Assembly: GCF_024385525.1 (NCBI RefSeq)
Contig: NZ_JANFLU010000001.1
Location: 124,001-188,000, forward strand
Source of the DNA: Arthrobacter sp. zg-Y238
GTDB taxonomy: Bacteria > Actinomycetota > Actinomycetes > Actinomycetales > Micrococcaceae
Direction: 5' to 3'
Length of the DNA: 64,000 bases
Below, one piece after another: positions 37,528 to 45,644 of the stretch. Positions within the stretch are counted from its first letter, which is position 1. The number at the start of each line of letters is the position of its first letter. The notes under the pieces were generated by a model. That model made no database searches. It was not told the origin of the DNA and worked only from the letters and a program-made list of their open reading frames with translations. The position numbers and the translations under genes are program-made.

Positions 37528-38757
37528 GTGCAGGACAAGAAGAGCCGTAAATGGCCAATAGCCGCGGCGGTTGCCGCGGTGCTCGTCATAGGCGGAAGTC
37601 TCGGCGCAGCCTTCGCCACCGGCCGTCTGGGCCCGTCCGAAACCGGTTCGTCTCCCTCGGCCGGCTCATCGGCATCGGCGTCGCCCTCCGTGCAGGCCGC
37701 CCCGGTATCCATCACCACCACGCCGGCTGACGGCGCCGTAGGCGTCAACCCCGCAGATCTTCCCTCCGTCACTGCCACCAACGCAGTCATCAACAAGGTC
37801 ATCCTGAAGCCGGAGGCCGGCGGAGATCCCGTACCCGGCGTAATGTCCGCAGACGGAGCCGTCTGGACCGCCGATGCACCGTTGGCCTTCAACACCAGGT
37901 ACGGCATGGAGGTGGTGCTCACCGACTCCGCCGGCAAGGAGACCACACGCAGGCAGGGCTTCGAAACCGTGCTTCCCGCAAATGAAGCCAATGCCTTCAT
38001 GTATCCGCAGAACGCCGCCAGTGTGGGCGTGGGCCAGCCCATCGACATCACCTTCAGCGAACCGGTCACCAACAAAGACGCCGTGGAACAGGCCATCACG
38101 GTCACCAGCACCTCGGGCCAGACCGGTGCCTTCTTCTGGATCACGGACAACCGGGTCCGCTACCGCCCGGAGGCCTTCTGGGCCCCCAACAGCGCCATCA
38201 CCGTGGACATGCAGTTGTTCGGCGTCGACTTCGGCAACGGCATGATCGGCAACTTCAACGAAACCCGCACCTTCAACACGCACAACACCCGCCTGGCCGT
38301 GGTGGATAACAGCACCAAGACCATGCAGGTCTTCCTGGACGGGCAGCTGGTCCGGACCTTCCCCGTCACCCTCGGCGAACCCACCTGGCCTTCGCCCGGC
38401 GGCTACCAGGTTGTCGTCAGCCAGCACGAGAAGCTGCCCTTCCGCGCCGAAAGCATCGGACTGTCGCCCGGAGACCCGGACTACTACGAACCGTTCGACG
38501 CCTCGTGGGCCAGCCGCCTGACCAACAGCGGCGTCTTTGTCCACCAGGCCCTCGACGGCGCCGTAGGTGCACTGGGCCGGATCAACGTTTCGCACGGCTG
38601 CGTAGGGATGTCCGCCGAAGGAGCCAAGTACTTCTACGACACCTTTGACGCCGGCGACGTGGTGCAGGTGCTGAACACCGAAGCCGGGCCGGTCCCCATT
38701 GACGACGGCTACGGCGACTGGAACATCCCCTGGGACCAGTACGCCGGGCAGCCCTAA
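37528..38757 (+). CDS. L,D-transpeptidase with Ig-like domains (LdtMt2-like)
   Basis: The 409-residue envelope protein has an N-terminal membrane anchor (residues about 9-30), a Ser/Ala-rich linker, two Ig-like domains and a C-terminal YkuD catalytic domain. The catalytic Cys358 lies in NVSHGCVGM, with GVFVHQA and His356 as expected. It makes 3-3 cross-links in peptidoglycan, a beta-lactam-tolerant bond common in actinobacteria. GTG at 37528 fits the GAGGGG nine bases upstream better than the TTG six bases earlier. Its stop overlaps the end of the convergent pentapeptide gene. Confidence 0.92.
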   Translation: MQDKKSRKWPIAAAVAAVLVIGGSLGAAFATGRLGPSETGSSPSAGSSASASPSVQAAPVSITTTPADGAVGVNPADLPSVTATNAVINKVILKPEAGGDPVPGVMSADGAVWTADAPLAFNTRYGMEVVLTDSAGKETTRRQGFETVLPANEANAFMYPQNAASVGVGQPIDITFSEPVTNKDAVEQAITVTSTSGQTGAFFWITDNRVRYRPEAFWAPNSAITVDMQLFGVDFGNGMIGNFNETRTFNTHNTRLAVVDNSTKTMQVFLDGQLVRTFPVTLGEPTWPSPGGYQVVVSQHEKLPFRAESIGLSPGDPDYYEPFDASWASRLTNSGVFVHQALDGAVGALGRINVSHGCVGMSAEGAKYFYDTFDAGDVVQVLNTEAGPVPIDDGYGDWNIPWDQYAGQP

Positions 38758-39416
38758 GCTTCCACGCGCAGGCCCAACTCGGCCGCGAACAACGGAGCCA
38801 GCAGCATCAACTGCTCTTCGTCCACAGTGAACCCTTTGAGTCCGTCGATTTTGCCAACGCTCCGGAACACGGATCCGCGCAGGTCCGCGTCCACCGCCGT
38901 GCCGCCACCCAGCAGCATCGAGTCGATCCGGCAGTCGCGGAACGCCACCCGGTTCAGCCGCGCGCCTTCGAGGTCCAGTTCCCCGATGATGCAGTCGGAG
39001 AACAGCACGTTGGTCAGGCTGCAGTCCCGCAGGTCAAGGAAATCGATCTTGCCGCCGTCAACGCGGACGGAGTTCCAACTTCCGCCGTGAAGATCCGCGG
39101 AACCCAGGCGCGGATTGGAAATTTCCACGTCCCGAAACGAGGTTTTGGCAGCCCGGAACACTGGGGCATAGAGGTTCTCCAGCGTTGATTCCAGAAACCG
39201 GGCGGCGGTGAGGTCGGCGTTGTCCAGGGACACTCCTGTGAGGCTGCATTCGGAGAACACTGCGCCGCGCAGCTCTAAGCCGGCGAAAGACTCTCCGTTA
39301 TAGGCCACCGCTTCCTGATGGCTGCCCACCGGGACGTCGGCACCGTCGCTCAGGTCCTGCGGGCGGACCGGCTCAAGGACCGGCGGTTTGGTGCCGGTGC
39401 TGCGGGAACGCACCAT
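38754..39416 (-). CDS. Pentapeptide-repeat protein
   Basis: This 220-residue protein is dominated by A(D/N)LxX-type pentapeptide repeats from about residue 45 to 190 (FAGLELRGAVFSECSLTGVSLDNADLTAARFL, and LRDCSLTNVLFSDCIIGELDLEGARL, each only partly quoted). These form a right-handed quadrilateral beta helix; some members protect gyrase, but most have no known role. The start at 39416 is two bases after the stop of the small PLDc_N-like gene, so the two are probably translated from one message. Confidence 0.87.
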   Translation of the reverse strand: MVRSRSTGTKPPVLEPVRPQDLSDGADVPVGSHQEAVAYNGESFAGLELRGAVFSECSLTGVSLDNADLTAARFLESTLENLYAPVFRAAKTSFRDVEISNPRLGSADLHGGSWNSVRVDGGKIDFLDLRDCSLTNVLFSDCIIGELDLEGARLNRVAFRDCRIDSMLLGGGTAVDADLRGSVFRSVGKIDGLKGFTVDEEQLMLLAPLFAAELGLRVEA

Positions 39417-39418
39417 AC

Positions 39419-39637
39419 CTAGGCGGACCGGCGGCCGATGAGGAAGTATGCGATGGGACCGGCGAAGTTGATGCCGCACGCAGCCATCCACCATCCGCGG
39501 CTGCCGCGGATCTGGTCCTTCGGTCGCTTCTTCAAATCCCGCAGCGCTGCTCCGGCGAGCAGAAACTGGACTCCGGTCAGGGCTCCCAGGCCCTTTTTCT
39601 GTCCGCTGCTCAGGTCCTTGAGTTTTTTCTTTGCCAT
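39419..39637 (-). CDS. Small membrane protein with PLDc_N-like domain
   Basis: This 72-residue protein has a Lys-rich N-terminus and two hydrophobic stretches. The second (INFAGPIAYFLIGRR) resembles the PLDc_N motif at the start of cardiolipin synthases and many small actinobacterial membrane proteins. GGAAGGC lies upstream of the ATG. It is the first gene of a pair with the pentapeptide-repeat protein. No catalytic domain follows, so it is not a phospholipase. Confidence 0.75.
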   Translation of the reverse strand: MAKKKLKDLSSGQKKGLGALTGVQFLLAGAALRDLKKRPKDQIRGSRGWWMAACGINFAGPIAYFLIGRRSA

Positions 39638-39703
39638 CGCCGTGCCTTCCGGTGGGTAGGTTCCCGCCGACGGTCGTCGAACGGGCCTGAACCCGATTAT
39701 CCG

Positions 39704-40255
39704 CTATTGGCCGCTTCCGGGAGCAACCGAGCCGGCCTGGCCGAGCACGGAGTGCCCGCCCAGGCGGTGATAGGTGCGGTTGTGGTAAACCAGCGGTTCC
39801 TGCTCCGTGCTGCCGGGGAGGATTTCCAGGACGGTGGCTGCGATCAGGATGGAACTGCCCACCGGGATCCTGCCGTCGATCCGGCAGCGAAGTGCCACGG
39901 GGGCTTCTTCCAGGAGGGGTTCGCCGCCGGGCAGCGTGCGGGTTGGCGTGGAGCTGAACCGATCCGCGCCCTGCCGGGCGAAAAGTGCAGCGAGTCCGGC
40001 ATTGTCGGCGCCAAGCAGGTGGACGACGACGGTCTCGGACCCGGCAATGACACCGGCGGTCCCGTGGGTTGAGGCCAGGGAAAAGGACAGGATCGGCGGC
40101 TCCGCCGACACGGAGGAAACCGAGGAGGCGGTCAGGCCCACGGGGCCGCTGCCGCCGTCGGCCGTAATGATGGCCACGCCCGCCGGATGAGCCCGAAAGG
40201 CGTCCTTGAATGCATCCGTTACATTCCGCTCGCACAGAGCCGTATTCCGCGTCAT
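39704..40255 (-). CDS. Flavin reductase-like FMN-binding protein (SoxR-regulated candidate)
   Basis: The 183-residue protein has the HpaC/flavin reductase-like split-barrel fold: AFRAHPAGVAIITADGGSGPVGLTASSV near the start, then PPILSFSLAS and ARQGADRF. Such proteins reduce FMN or FAD with NAD(P)H for a partner monooxygenase, or act as stand-alone flavin/quinone reductases. ATG at 40255 was chosen because GGAAGGA lies just upstream; ATGs at 40282 and 40291 have no such site. The promoter carries a SoxR box, so redox-cycling compounds probably induce it. Confidence 0.87.
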   Translation of the reverse strand: MTRNTALCERNVTDAFKDAFRAHPAGVAIITADGGSGPVGLTASSVSSVSAEPPILSFSLASTHGTAGVIAGSETVVVHLLGADNAGLAALFARQGADRFSSTPTRTLPGGEPLLEEAPVALRCRIDGRIPVGSSILIAATVLEILPGSTEQEPLVYHNRTYHRLGGHSVLGQAGSVAPGSGQ

Positions 40256-40297
40256 CTCAAGTCCTTCCGCAGACCAACCCATCGAGGGCATCCCTCA

Positions 40298-40328
40298 ACG
40301 CTAGAACCTCAACCTTAGTTGAGGTCAA
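40298..40328 (-). promoter_or_regulatory. SoxR-dependent promoter with 19-bp spacer
   Basis: On the minus strand, TTGACC (-35, at 40328-40323) and TAGCGT (-10, at 40303-40298) are separated by 19 bp. That overlong spacer is the hallmark of promoters activated by MerR-family regulators. The SoxR box lies in the spacer and overlaps the edge of the -35. Confidence 0.8.
40307..40324. promoter_or_regulatory. SoxR box
   Basis: CCTCAACCTTAGTTGAGG is an 18-bp palindrome with seven-base arms. It matches the enterobacterial soxS operator (CCTCAAGTTAACTTGAGG) at 15 of 18 positions, including the outer CCTCAA and TTGAGG. It lies 12 bp after the soxR stop. Confidence 0.85.
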
Positions 40329-40335
40329 ATCGTGC

Positions 40336-40809
40336 CTAGACGTCGAATGCCCGGGCGCCCGTGCCGGTGCCCGCATCATCAGGATTCACGAACCGGCACT
40401 GGGCCAGTGAGAGGCAGCCGCAGCCAATGCAGCCGCCGAGCCGGTCACGAAGCGCCTGCAGGTGGCGGATGCGGGTATTGAGTTCCTGCTGCCAGGCGGC
40501 GGAAAGCCGCTGCCAGTCGGCCTGGTCCGGAACTCCGTCCGGAGGCAGTGCGGCGAAAGCACGGTTGATTACGGCCAGCGGAATGCCTGCCTGCTGCGCG
40601 GCGCGGATCACGGCCACCCGCCGCAGCACCGATCGGTCATAGCGCCGCTGGTTACCAGGTGTCCGCCGGCTGGAGAGCAAGCCCTGACGCTCGTAAAAGT
40701 GCAGCGCCGAGACGCTGACGCCGCTGCGCTCGGCCACCTGCCCCACGGACAGTTCCACACGCGCCGGCCCGGATCCGGGTGTATTCGCTTCCACGGCCTC
40801 GCCTTCCAT
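40336..40809 (-). CDS. soxR: SoxR, redox-sensitive [2Fe-2S] MerR-family regulator
   Basis: The 157-residue regulator has a MerR helix-turn-helix (SVGQVAERSGVSVSALHFYERQGLL), a dimerisation helix and a C-terminal iron-sulfur site CIGCGCLSLAQC, with cysteines at 127, 130, 132 and 138 spaced as in E. coli SoxR. Oxidation of the cluster twists the promoter and turns on transcription. The start is uncertain: ATG at 40809 is used here, and ATG at 40821 adds four residues. It lies directly upstream of the flavin reductase on the same strand. In actinobacteria SoxR usually senses redox-active metabolites more than superoxide. Confidence 0.93.
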   Translation of the reverse strand: MEGEAVEANTPGSGPARVELSVGQVAERSGVSVSALHFYERQGLLSSRRTPGNQRRYDRSVLRRVAVIRAAQQAGIPLAVINRAFAALPPDGVPDQADWQRLSAAWQQELNTRIRHLQALRDRLGGCIGCGCLSLAQCRFVNPDDAGTGTGARAFDV

Positions 40810-41024
40810 CGCTGCACCCATTATCCGCCCGCTGCCGCCGCCCGCGTTCCGGAGGCAATTATGCGGGCGCGCCGGTCCGCGGAACCGAACGAAGCCAGCA
40901 GGATTCAGTCCTTCCCTCCCGTTCACTGGCGGCCGGGACTGCGGCATGTGAAAGTGTCCCTATCGGGCCGAAACCGCTGCGTTGCGCGGTCGGTAAAGGT
41001 GCCGCCGCAACGAAGGAGGCAGCC

Positions 41025-41960
41025 ATGGATCCCGCACCCCTCGGACCGCCGGAGAAACCCGGAACGCTGGTTTTCCTGCCGGGCACCGGCCGGCCCAACC
41101 CGCAGCTCGCGGACTGGATCCGGGAGCAGGTGGCCGAGGTGCCGGGATTATCCGATTACCGGGTGCTGGCGGTTGACTGGGCCGCCGCCGCACCCGATGA
41201 GGTCAGCTTTGTCCCGGCATTGCCCCCGCGGTATGTCGCCGACGATCCGCCCGGCGTTACCGATACGTCCCTGGCCCTTGCCCTTTTCGGCATGGACCTG
41301 GTGGCGGCTGATCCGCTGAAACAGGCCTCCAGTGCCGGTGCCCCGCCGGCGCGGCCTGACGCGGCTTTCCTGGGGGAAACGCTGCAGGACCTGGTCCTGG
41401 GGGTGCTCACGGACGCGGGGATCCGGCACCGGATCCGCCTCACGGATGCCGCGGGCAGCTTCTTCGGCAAGGTCGCCTTTTATCTGCGCCACGGTCCCGC
41501 TGCCCGTGCCCGCGTTGCCGACGCCCTGCGCAGTACGGACCAAGCTGCACCGGTGGTGCTGTTCGGACACAGCCTCGGCTCCGTGGCGGCTGTTGACCTG
41601 CTCAGTTCCCCCGAGGCGGAGGGCATCCGGGTGGATCTGCTGGTGACCGTGGGCTCGCAGGCGCCGTGGTTCTACCTCCTGGATGCCCTCGCCTACCTAG
41701 GACCGGACCGCGGCGGTTCAGGGCCGGCAGTTCCCTGGTTGAATTTCTGGGACGAGCGCGACCTGATTTCCTTTTGCGCCGAACGGGTGTTTGCCGGCCG
41801 GGATGTGAACGTGACCGACAGCGAAGTGGACTCGGGCAAACCCTTTCCCGAATCCCATACCGCCTATTTTTCCGATCCGCGCGTGTACCGGCAGCTGTGG
41901 GAGCATCTGCGGGAGGCACGCGCAGACAAACCCGGCTCTGGCAACGGAAGCGGAATCTAG
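41025..41960 (+). CDS. Alpha/beta hydrolase-like protein, unknown substrate
   Basis: The 311-residue protein begins with a beta strand and oxyanion-like loop (LVFLPGTGRPNPQL) and has a nucleophile elbow GHSLGSVAAVDLL, followed by VTVGSQAPWF, a pattern seen in lipase class 3/PGAP1-like hydrolases. A His near PFPESHTAYF may complete the triad. CGAAGGAGG precedes the ATG at 41025; the longer open frame lacks support. It ends 15 bp before ku and may be cotranscribed with it. Confidence 0.75.
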   Translation: MDPAPLGPPEKPGTLVFLPGTGRPNPQLADWIREQVAEVPGLSDYRVLAVDWAAAAPDEVSFVPALPPRYVADDPPGVTDTSLALALFGMDLVAADPLKQASSAGAPPARPDAAFLGETLQDLVLGVLTDAGIRHRIRLTDAAGSFFGKVAFYLRHGPAARARVADALRSTDQAAPVVLFGHSLGSVAAVDLLSSPEAEGIRVDLLVTVGSQAPWFYLLDALAYLGPDRGGSGPAVPWLNFWDERDLISFCAERVFAGRDVNVTDSEVDSGKPFPESHTAYFSDPRVYRQLWEHLREARADKPGSGNGSGI

Positions 41961-41975
41961 TGTTCACTGGATTAC

Positions 41976-42878
41976 ATGAGAGCGATCTGGAAAGGCGCCA
42001 TTGCGTTTGGGCTGGTCAACGTGCCGGTCAAGGTTTATGCCGCCACCGAGGACCACGACGTCAGCCTTCACCAGGTGCACGGCAAGGACGGCGGACGCAT
42101 CCGCTACCAGCGCCGCTGCGAGATCTGCGGCGAGGTGGTGGAATACAAGGACATCGCCAAGGCGTACGACGACGGCGAGCAGACCGTGGTCCTCACCGAC
42201 GAGGATCTGGCGTCCCTTCCCGTGGAGAAAAGCCGGGAAATCGATGTCGTGGAATTCGTGCCCAGTGAGCAGGTGGATCCCATCCTGTTTGACCGGACGT
42301 ACTACCTGGAGCCGGACTCCAAATCGACGAAGTCCTATGTACTGCTCCGCCGCACCCTTGAGGACACCGACCGCACGGCTATCGTGCAGTTCTCGCTCCG
42401 GCAGAAGAGCCGGCTGGGTGCCCTGCGCGTACGCGGCGACGTGCTAACCCTCCAGACCCTGTTGTGGGAGGACGAGGTCCGGGAGGCCACCTTCCCCTCG
42501 CTGGATGAAAAGGTGCGGATTTCCGCCAAGGAGCTGGAGATGTCCTCGGCCCTCGTGGATTCCTTCAGCGGGGACTTCGACCCCTCGGAATTCACCGACG
42601 ATTACCAGGAACAACTCAAGACCCTGATCGATGCCAAGCTCGAACAGGGAGAATCGCTCGACACGGAGGAGACCTTCGGCGGAGAATCCGAGGAAGACGA
42701 GGGCGGCAAGGTCCTGGACCTTATGGAGGCGCTGCGGCGCAGCGTAGAGAAGAACCGCGACAAAAAGAGCGGCACCGACACTAAAAGCACCAAAGAGGAC
42801 GGCGCCAAGAAGGCTCCCGCCAAAACCTCGAACTCCAAGAGCACGAAAAGCACAGCCAAAACCCGGAAAGGCGCCTGA
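41976..42878 (+). CDS. ku: Ku, bacterial NHEJ end-binding protein
   Basis: The 300-residue homodimeric Ku threads onto double-strand ends and recruits LigD. The start MRAIWKGAIAFGLVNVPVKVYAA and HQVHGKDGGRIRYQRRCEICGEVVEY (with a CxxC pair) are diagnostic. After the core (to about residue 255) comes a Lys/Ser/Thr-rich tail, the extension that mediates DNA sliding and binding in actinobacterial Ku. Ku and LigD lie on opposite strands, 6.3 kb apart. No ribosome-binding site is obvious. Confidence 0.96.
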   Translation: MRAIWKGAIAFGLVNVPVKVYAATEDHDVSLHQVHGKDGGRIRYQRRCEICGEVVEYKDIAKAYDDGEQTVVLTDEDLASLPVEKSREIDVVEFVPSEQVDPILFDRTYYLEPDSKSTKSYVLLRRTLEDTDRTAIVQFSLRQKSRLGALRVRGDVLTLQTLLWEDEVREATFPSLDEKVRISAKELEMSSALVDSFSGDFDPSEFTDDYQEQLKTLIDAKLEQGESLDTEETFGGESEEDEGGKVLDLMEALRRSVEKNRDKKSGTDTKSTKEDGAKKAPAKTSNSKSTKSTAKTRKGA

Positions 42879-42883
42879 CCACT

Positions 42884-43201
42884 ATGGCATCTCGTAATTT
42901 CTTCACGGACCAGTTCGGCCGGCAGACCATTTTCAAGGTGCCCAACGGGCCGCTCATCGGCTGGGGCGTGTTTGGCGTTGCGTCCATGATGGCACTGACG
43001 CCCAGGAACGCCGGGCTGCTGAAAACCCTCAGCAAAGGCTGCCTGATGGTCTGGGCCCTTGGGGAGACCTTCCGGGGTGAAAGCGGCTTCCGGCGCAGCA
43101 TCGGTGCCGCCACCCTGCTGCGTGAGGTCACCGGCCCGGCGGACCCGGATACTGAAGCCGGCACGCCGAAGGTTTCCGGCAGCAGCCGGAAGCAGCACTA
43201 G
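42884..43201 (+). CDS. Small protein with one or two membrane segments, unknown function
   Basis: The 105-residue protein has a hydrophobic stretch at about residues 24-40 and a second weaker one at 50-62, then a polar tail. Its ATG lies five bases after the ku stop, so it is probably in the ku transcript and may be coupled to it. I recognise no family. A role in repair is possible only by association. Confidence 0.65.
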   Translation: MASRNFFTDQFGRQTIFKVPNGPLIGWGVFGVASMMALTPRNAGLLKTLSKGCLMVWALGETFRGESGFRRSIGAATLLREVTGPADPDTEAGTPKVSGSSRKQH

Positions 43202-43232
43202 TCCGCTCGGGGCCGCCCGTACGGGATGATCC

Positions 43233-43472
43233 CTACTGGCGGTATCCCTCGACTTCACCCACGGGCCGCTCCTGCGCCTCATCCGGGTTCTGTCCGGCGT
43301 CGGCCTTGGCCCGCCGCTGGCGGAGGAGGTCCCAGTACTGGTCGAGCTGTTCCTCCACCCGCCTTAGCTCTGCGGCATGCTTTTCGGGTTCCGCACCCGG
43401 GTCCGCCTCACGAAGGGACTGCTCCTGCGCTACGAGTTCCTGGATCCGGTGCTGGATTTCCTGTTCGTCCAT
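43233..43472 (-). CDS. DUF2630 protein
   Basis: This 79-residue protein is helical and charged. The pattern QEIQHRIQELVAQEQSLRE, EEQLDQYWDLLRQRRA, then NPDEAQERPVGEVEGY at the end matches the actinobacterial DUF2630 family, which is about this size and has no known function. A TAGCGT hexamer lies seven bases upstream of the ATG. Confidence 0.85.
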   Translation of the reverse strand: MDEQEIQHRIQELVAQEQSLREADPGAEPEKHAAELRRVEEQLDQYWDLLRQRRAKADAGQNPDEAQERPVGEVEGYRQ

Positions 43473-43479
43473 GGCTCCT

Positions 43480-43485
43480 ACGCTA
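43480..43485 (-). promoter_or_regulatory. -10 box (TAGCGT) of the DUF2630 gene
   Basis: The hexamer is seven bases from the ATG. An AGGAG lies between them but would be too close to the start to serve as a normal Shine-Dalgarno sequence. Confidence 0.4.
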
Positions 43486-43525
43486 ACCGGGGCGGACGGC
43501 GGATTCCAGCACTGGGCGCGGCAGT

Positions 43526-44089
43526 CTAGGCCTGCTGTGCGTTGAAGAAGTCCTTCAGCTCGGCATTGCTCTCGATCGGCTGGCGGTACTCGTCCGAGAG
43601 CACGCGCAGGACCGCTTCTTCGTACTCGTCATTGGTGGAGGCCAGTGCCTCGCGGGCAAAACGGACGCGGAAATTGTTCGCGAAGGCGTCGGCGGCGGTT
43701 TGGGCTACGCAGTTGTGGGTCGCGACGCCGGCCAGGACCAGGGTCTCGACATTCCAGTTACGCAGCCGCAGCAGGAGATCCGTGCCTACAAAAGCGCTGT
43801 CTCGGGTCTTCACCAGGCGCGGCAGGTCCGCGTAGTCCAGCCCCGGAATGAAGTCGGCCTGCTCGCTGCCGCTGAAGATGAAGCCCTGGTCGTCGTCCAG
43901 CATGCTCAGGGTCCAAGTGGACTTATCCCGCTCGTGTTCGGTGCAGACCATCAGCACCGGAATACCGGCGGCCTTGGCCAAGCCGATGAGCTCGTTGGTT
44001 TTTTCCACCAACCGTTCCTGATGCTTCTGCAGGGCGGGGCTTTCGAAGTAGGCATTCTGCATGTCAATGACCATCAGTGCGGCGGACAA
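43526..44089 (-). CDS. Isochorismatase-family cysteine hydrolase
   Basis: The 187-residue protein has the family triad Asp9 (VIDMQ), Lys94 (LVKTRDSAF) and Cys127 (GVATHNCVAQTAADA), with the preceding cis-peptide VAT. This group hydrolyses nicotinamide, ureas, N-carbamoyl compounds or isochorismate; the precise substrate cannot be read. It starts at TTG with AAAGGAAC upstream. It stands apart from obvious pathway partners. Confidence 0.92.
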   Translation of the reverse strand: MSAALMVIDMQNAYFESPALQKHQERLVEKTNELIGLAKAAGIPVLMVCTEHERDKSTWTLSMLDDDQGFIFSGSEQADFIPGLDYADLPRLVKTRDSAFVGTDLLLRLRNWNVETLVLAGVATHNCVAQTAADAFANNFRVRFAREALASTNDEYEEAVLRVLSDEYRQPIESNAELKDFFNAQQA

Positions 44090-44211
44090 TCCAGGTTCCT
44101 TTCGGCGAAACCGCCCGGTGCGGGCGTGTCGGTAAACCTAGTCTGCCAGCACTGGAAGGCTGCAGGCCAAACGCGCGTCCCGGCTGCTGTACCCCCGGAA
44201 CGCTGTGGATC

Positions 44212-44715
44212 CTAGTTGGGAACTGATCCTTCGCCGGGGTTCGGGTTGCTGCGGTACGAGCTCGATTCGCTCTCACGGCCCAGGAAGATACCCAGCAGGA
44301 TCATCACTACGGCCAGCACTGCGTGCAGCCAATTGTCCGCCGTGTTGAAGGGAACGAAGTTGGCGTCTGAGTCCAGCGGGATGAGCAGCCCGTAAATGAA
44401 GAGCAGGGCGTAGAGGATGCCTCCTCCCAGCAGATAGAGCTTGGCCGAGGAGTGCTTTCGCGCCAGGGCAAGCCCGGCAAAGCCCAGCAGCATGTGGACC
44501 ACGTTGTGCAGCACCGACACCTGGAAAATACCCAGGAGGGCGGCCTCCGATGCGTATCCCGAGAAGTAAAGCTGGCCGTAATTGATGGTGGCCCCGGGAA
44601 TGAACCCCAGGACTCCGATAAGCAGGAAAACAATCCCAAAGGCAATTGCGGCTTTTTGCGCACTGGTCCTGCGGGCCGAAAGACCGCCGCCGGAACTGTA
44701 GCTGGGGTATGCCAT
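44212..44715 (-). CDS. DUF4383 four-helix membrane protein
   Basis: The 167-residue protein has four hydrophobic segments (about residues 20-40, 60-82, 92-110 and 128-146) and the DUF4383 pattern VSVLHNVVHMLLGFAGLALAR and TADNWLHAVLAVVMILLG, with His residues facing the bilayer. The function is unknown. AGAGGAG precedes the ATG. It is divergent from the SDR gene with 130 bp between them. Confidence 0.85.
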   Translation of the reverse strand: MAYPSYSSGGGLSARRTSAQKAAIAFGIVFLLIGVLGFIPGATINYGQLYFSGYASEAALLGIFQVSVLHNVVHMLLGFAGLALARKHSSAKLYLLGGGILYALLFIYGLLIPLDSDANFVPFNTADNWLHAVLAVVMILLGIFLGRESESSSYRSNPNPGEGSVPN

Positions 44716-44845
44716 GATGACTCCTCTGCTCCGCAGCACGGGAGGACCGGACCGGGAGGATTCGGTGATCAGGACTTTAAACTGTTGCACAATTGGGGCA
44801 AGGTGGGAAGCATACTGACTTTCCAGGACCATGAGGGGGTACCAA

Positions 44846-45643
44846 ATGGGGTTTGCGCCTAAAACGGCGATAGTCACGGGGTCTGATTCCGGCATAGGAC
44901 GTGCCGTGGCCGTAGCTCTGGCCAAGGCGGGAATGGATGTGGGCATCACCTGGCATTCCGATGAACAGGGTGCCATGGACACTGCGGAGGAGGTCCGCTC
45001 GCACGGCCGCACCGCCGTCGTCGCCCGCCTGGACACCACAGATCTGCCCGCATGCGCGGACGTCGCGGACTCCCTGGCGGAGCAGCTGGGCGGCCTGGAC
45101 GTGTTCGTCAACAACTCCGGGACCGGAGACGGGCAGAAGTTCCTGGACCTGACCTATGACGCCTGGCGCACCACGGTGGACACCAACCTCAGCGGGGCTT
45201 TTGTCTGCCTGCAGCGGGCAGCTCAGCGCATGGTTGCGCAGGGCAACGGCGGCCGGCTGATCGCCGTCACCAGCGTCCACGAACTCCAGCCACGGGTGGG
45301 CGCTGCGGCCTACACTGCCTCCAAGCACGGGCTCGGCGGGCTGATGAAGACCATCGCCCTGGAGCTGGGAAGCTACGGGATCACGGCCAATTCGGTGGCG
45401 CCCGGGGAAATTGCCACACCCATGACCGGACAGACCGACTCCGACCCTCGGGCCGAGGACCGCCCCGGCATTCCCCTGGGCCGGCCCGGCTACGCCTCCG
45501 AAATCGCCGACGTCGTGGCTTTCCTGGCCTCACCGGCCTCGTCCTACGTCACCGGGGCCTCATGGCCCGTCGACGGCGGCATGCTCCAGATGGGACCGCA
45601 GGGCGGCTCCCACATCACTTCGTCAGCTTGGCGGGAAGGATAA
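44846..45643 (+). CDS. SDR oxidoreductase (3-oxoacyl-reductase/glucose-dehydrogenase-like)
   Basis: The 265-residue classical SDR has TGSDSGIGRA, NNSG (instead of NNAG), and the pair YTASK. The C-terminal PVDGGMLQMG follows the usual family end. GAGGGGG six bases before the ATG at 44846 decides the start. Its stop lies one base before the TTG start of the FAD-Rieske gene, so the two are tightly coupled. Confidence 0.9.
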   Translation: MGFAPKTAIVTGSDSGIGRAVAVALAKAGMDVGITWHSDEQGAMDTAEEVRSHGRTAVVARLDTTDLPACADVADSLAEQLGGLDVFVNNSGTGDGQKFLDLTYDAWRTTVDTNLSGAFVCLQRAAQRMVAQGNGGRLIAVTSVHELQPRVGAAAYTASKHGLGGLMKTIALELGSYGITANSVAPGEIATPMTGQTDSDPRAEDRPGIPLGRPGYASEIADVVAFLASPASSYVTGASWPVDGGMLQMGPQGGSHITSSAWREG

Positions 45644-45644
45644 C

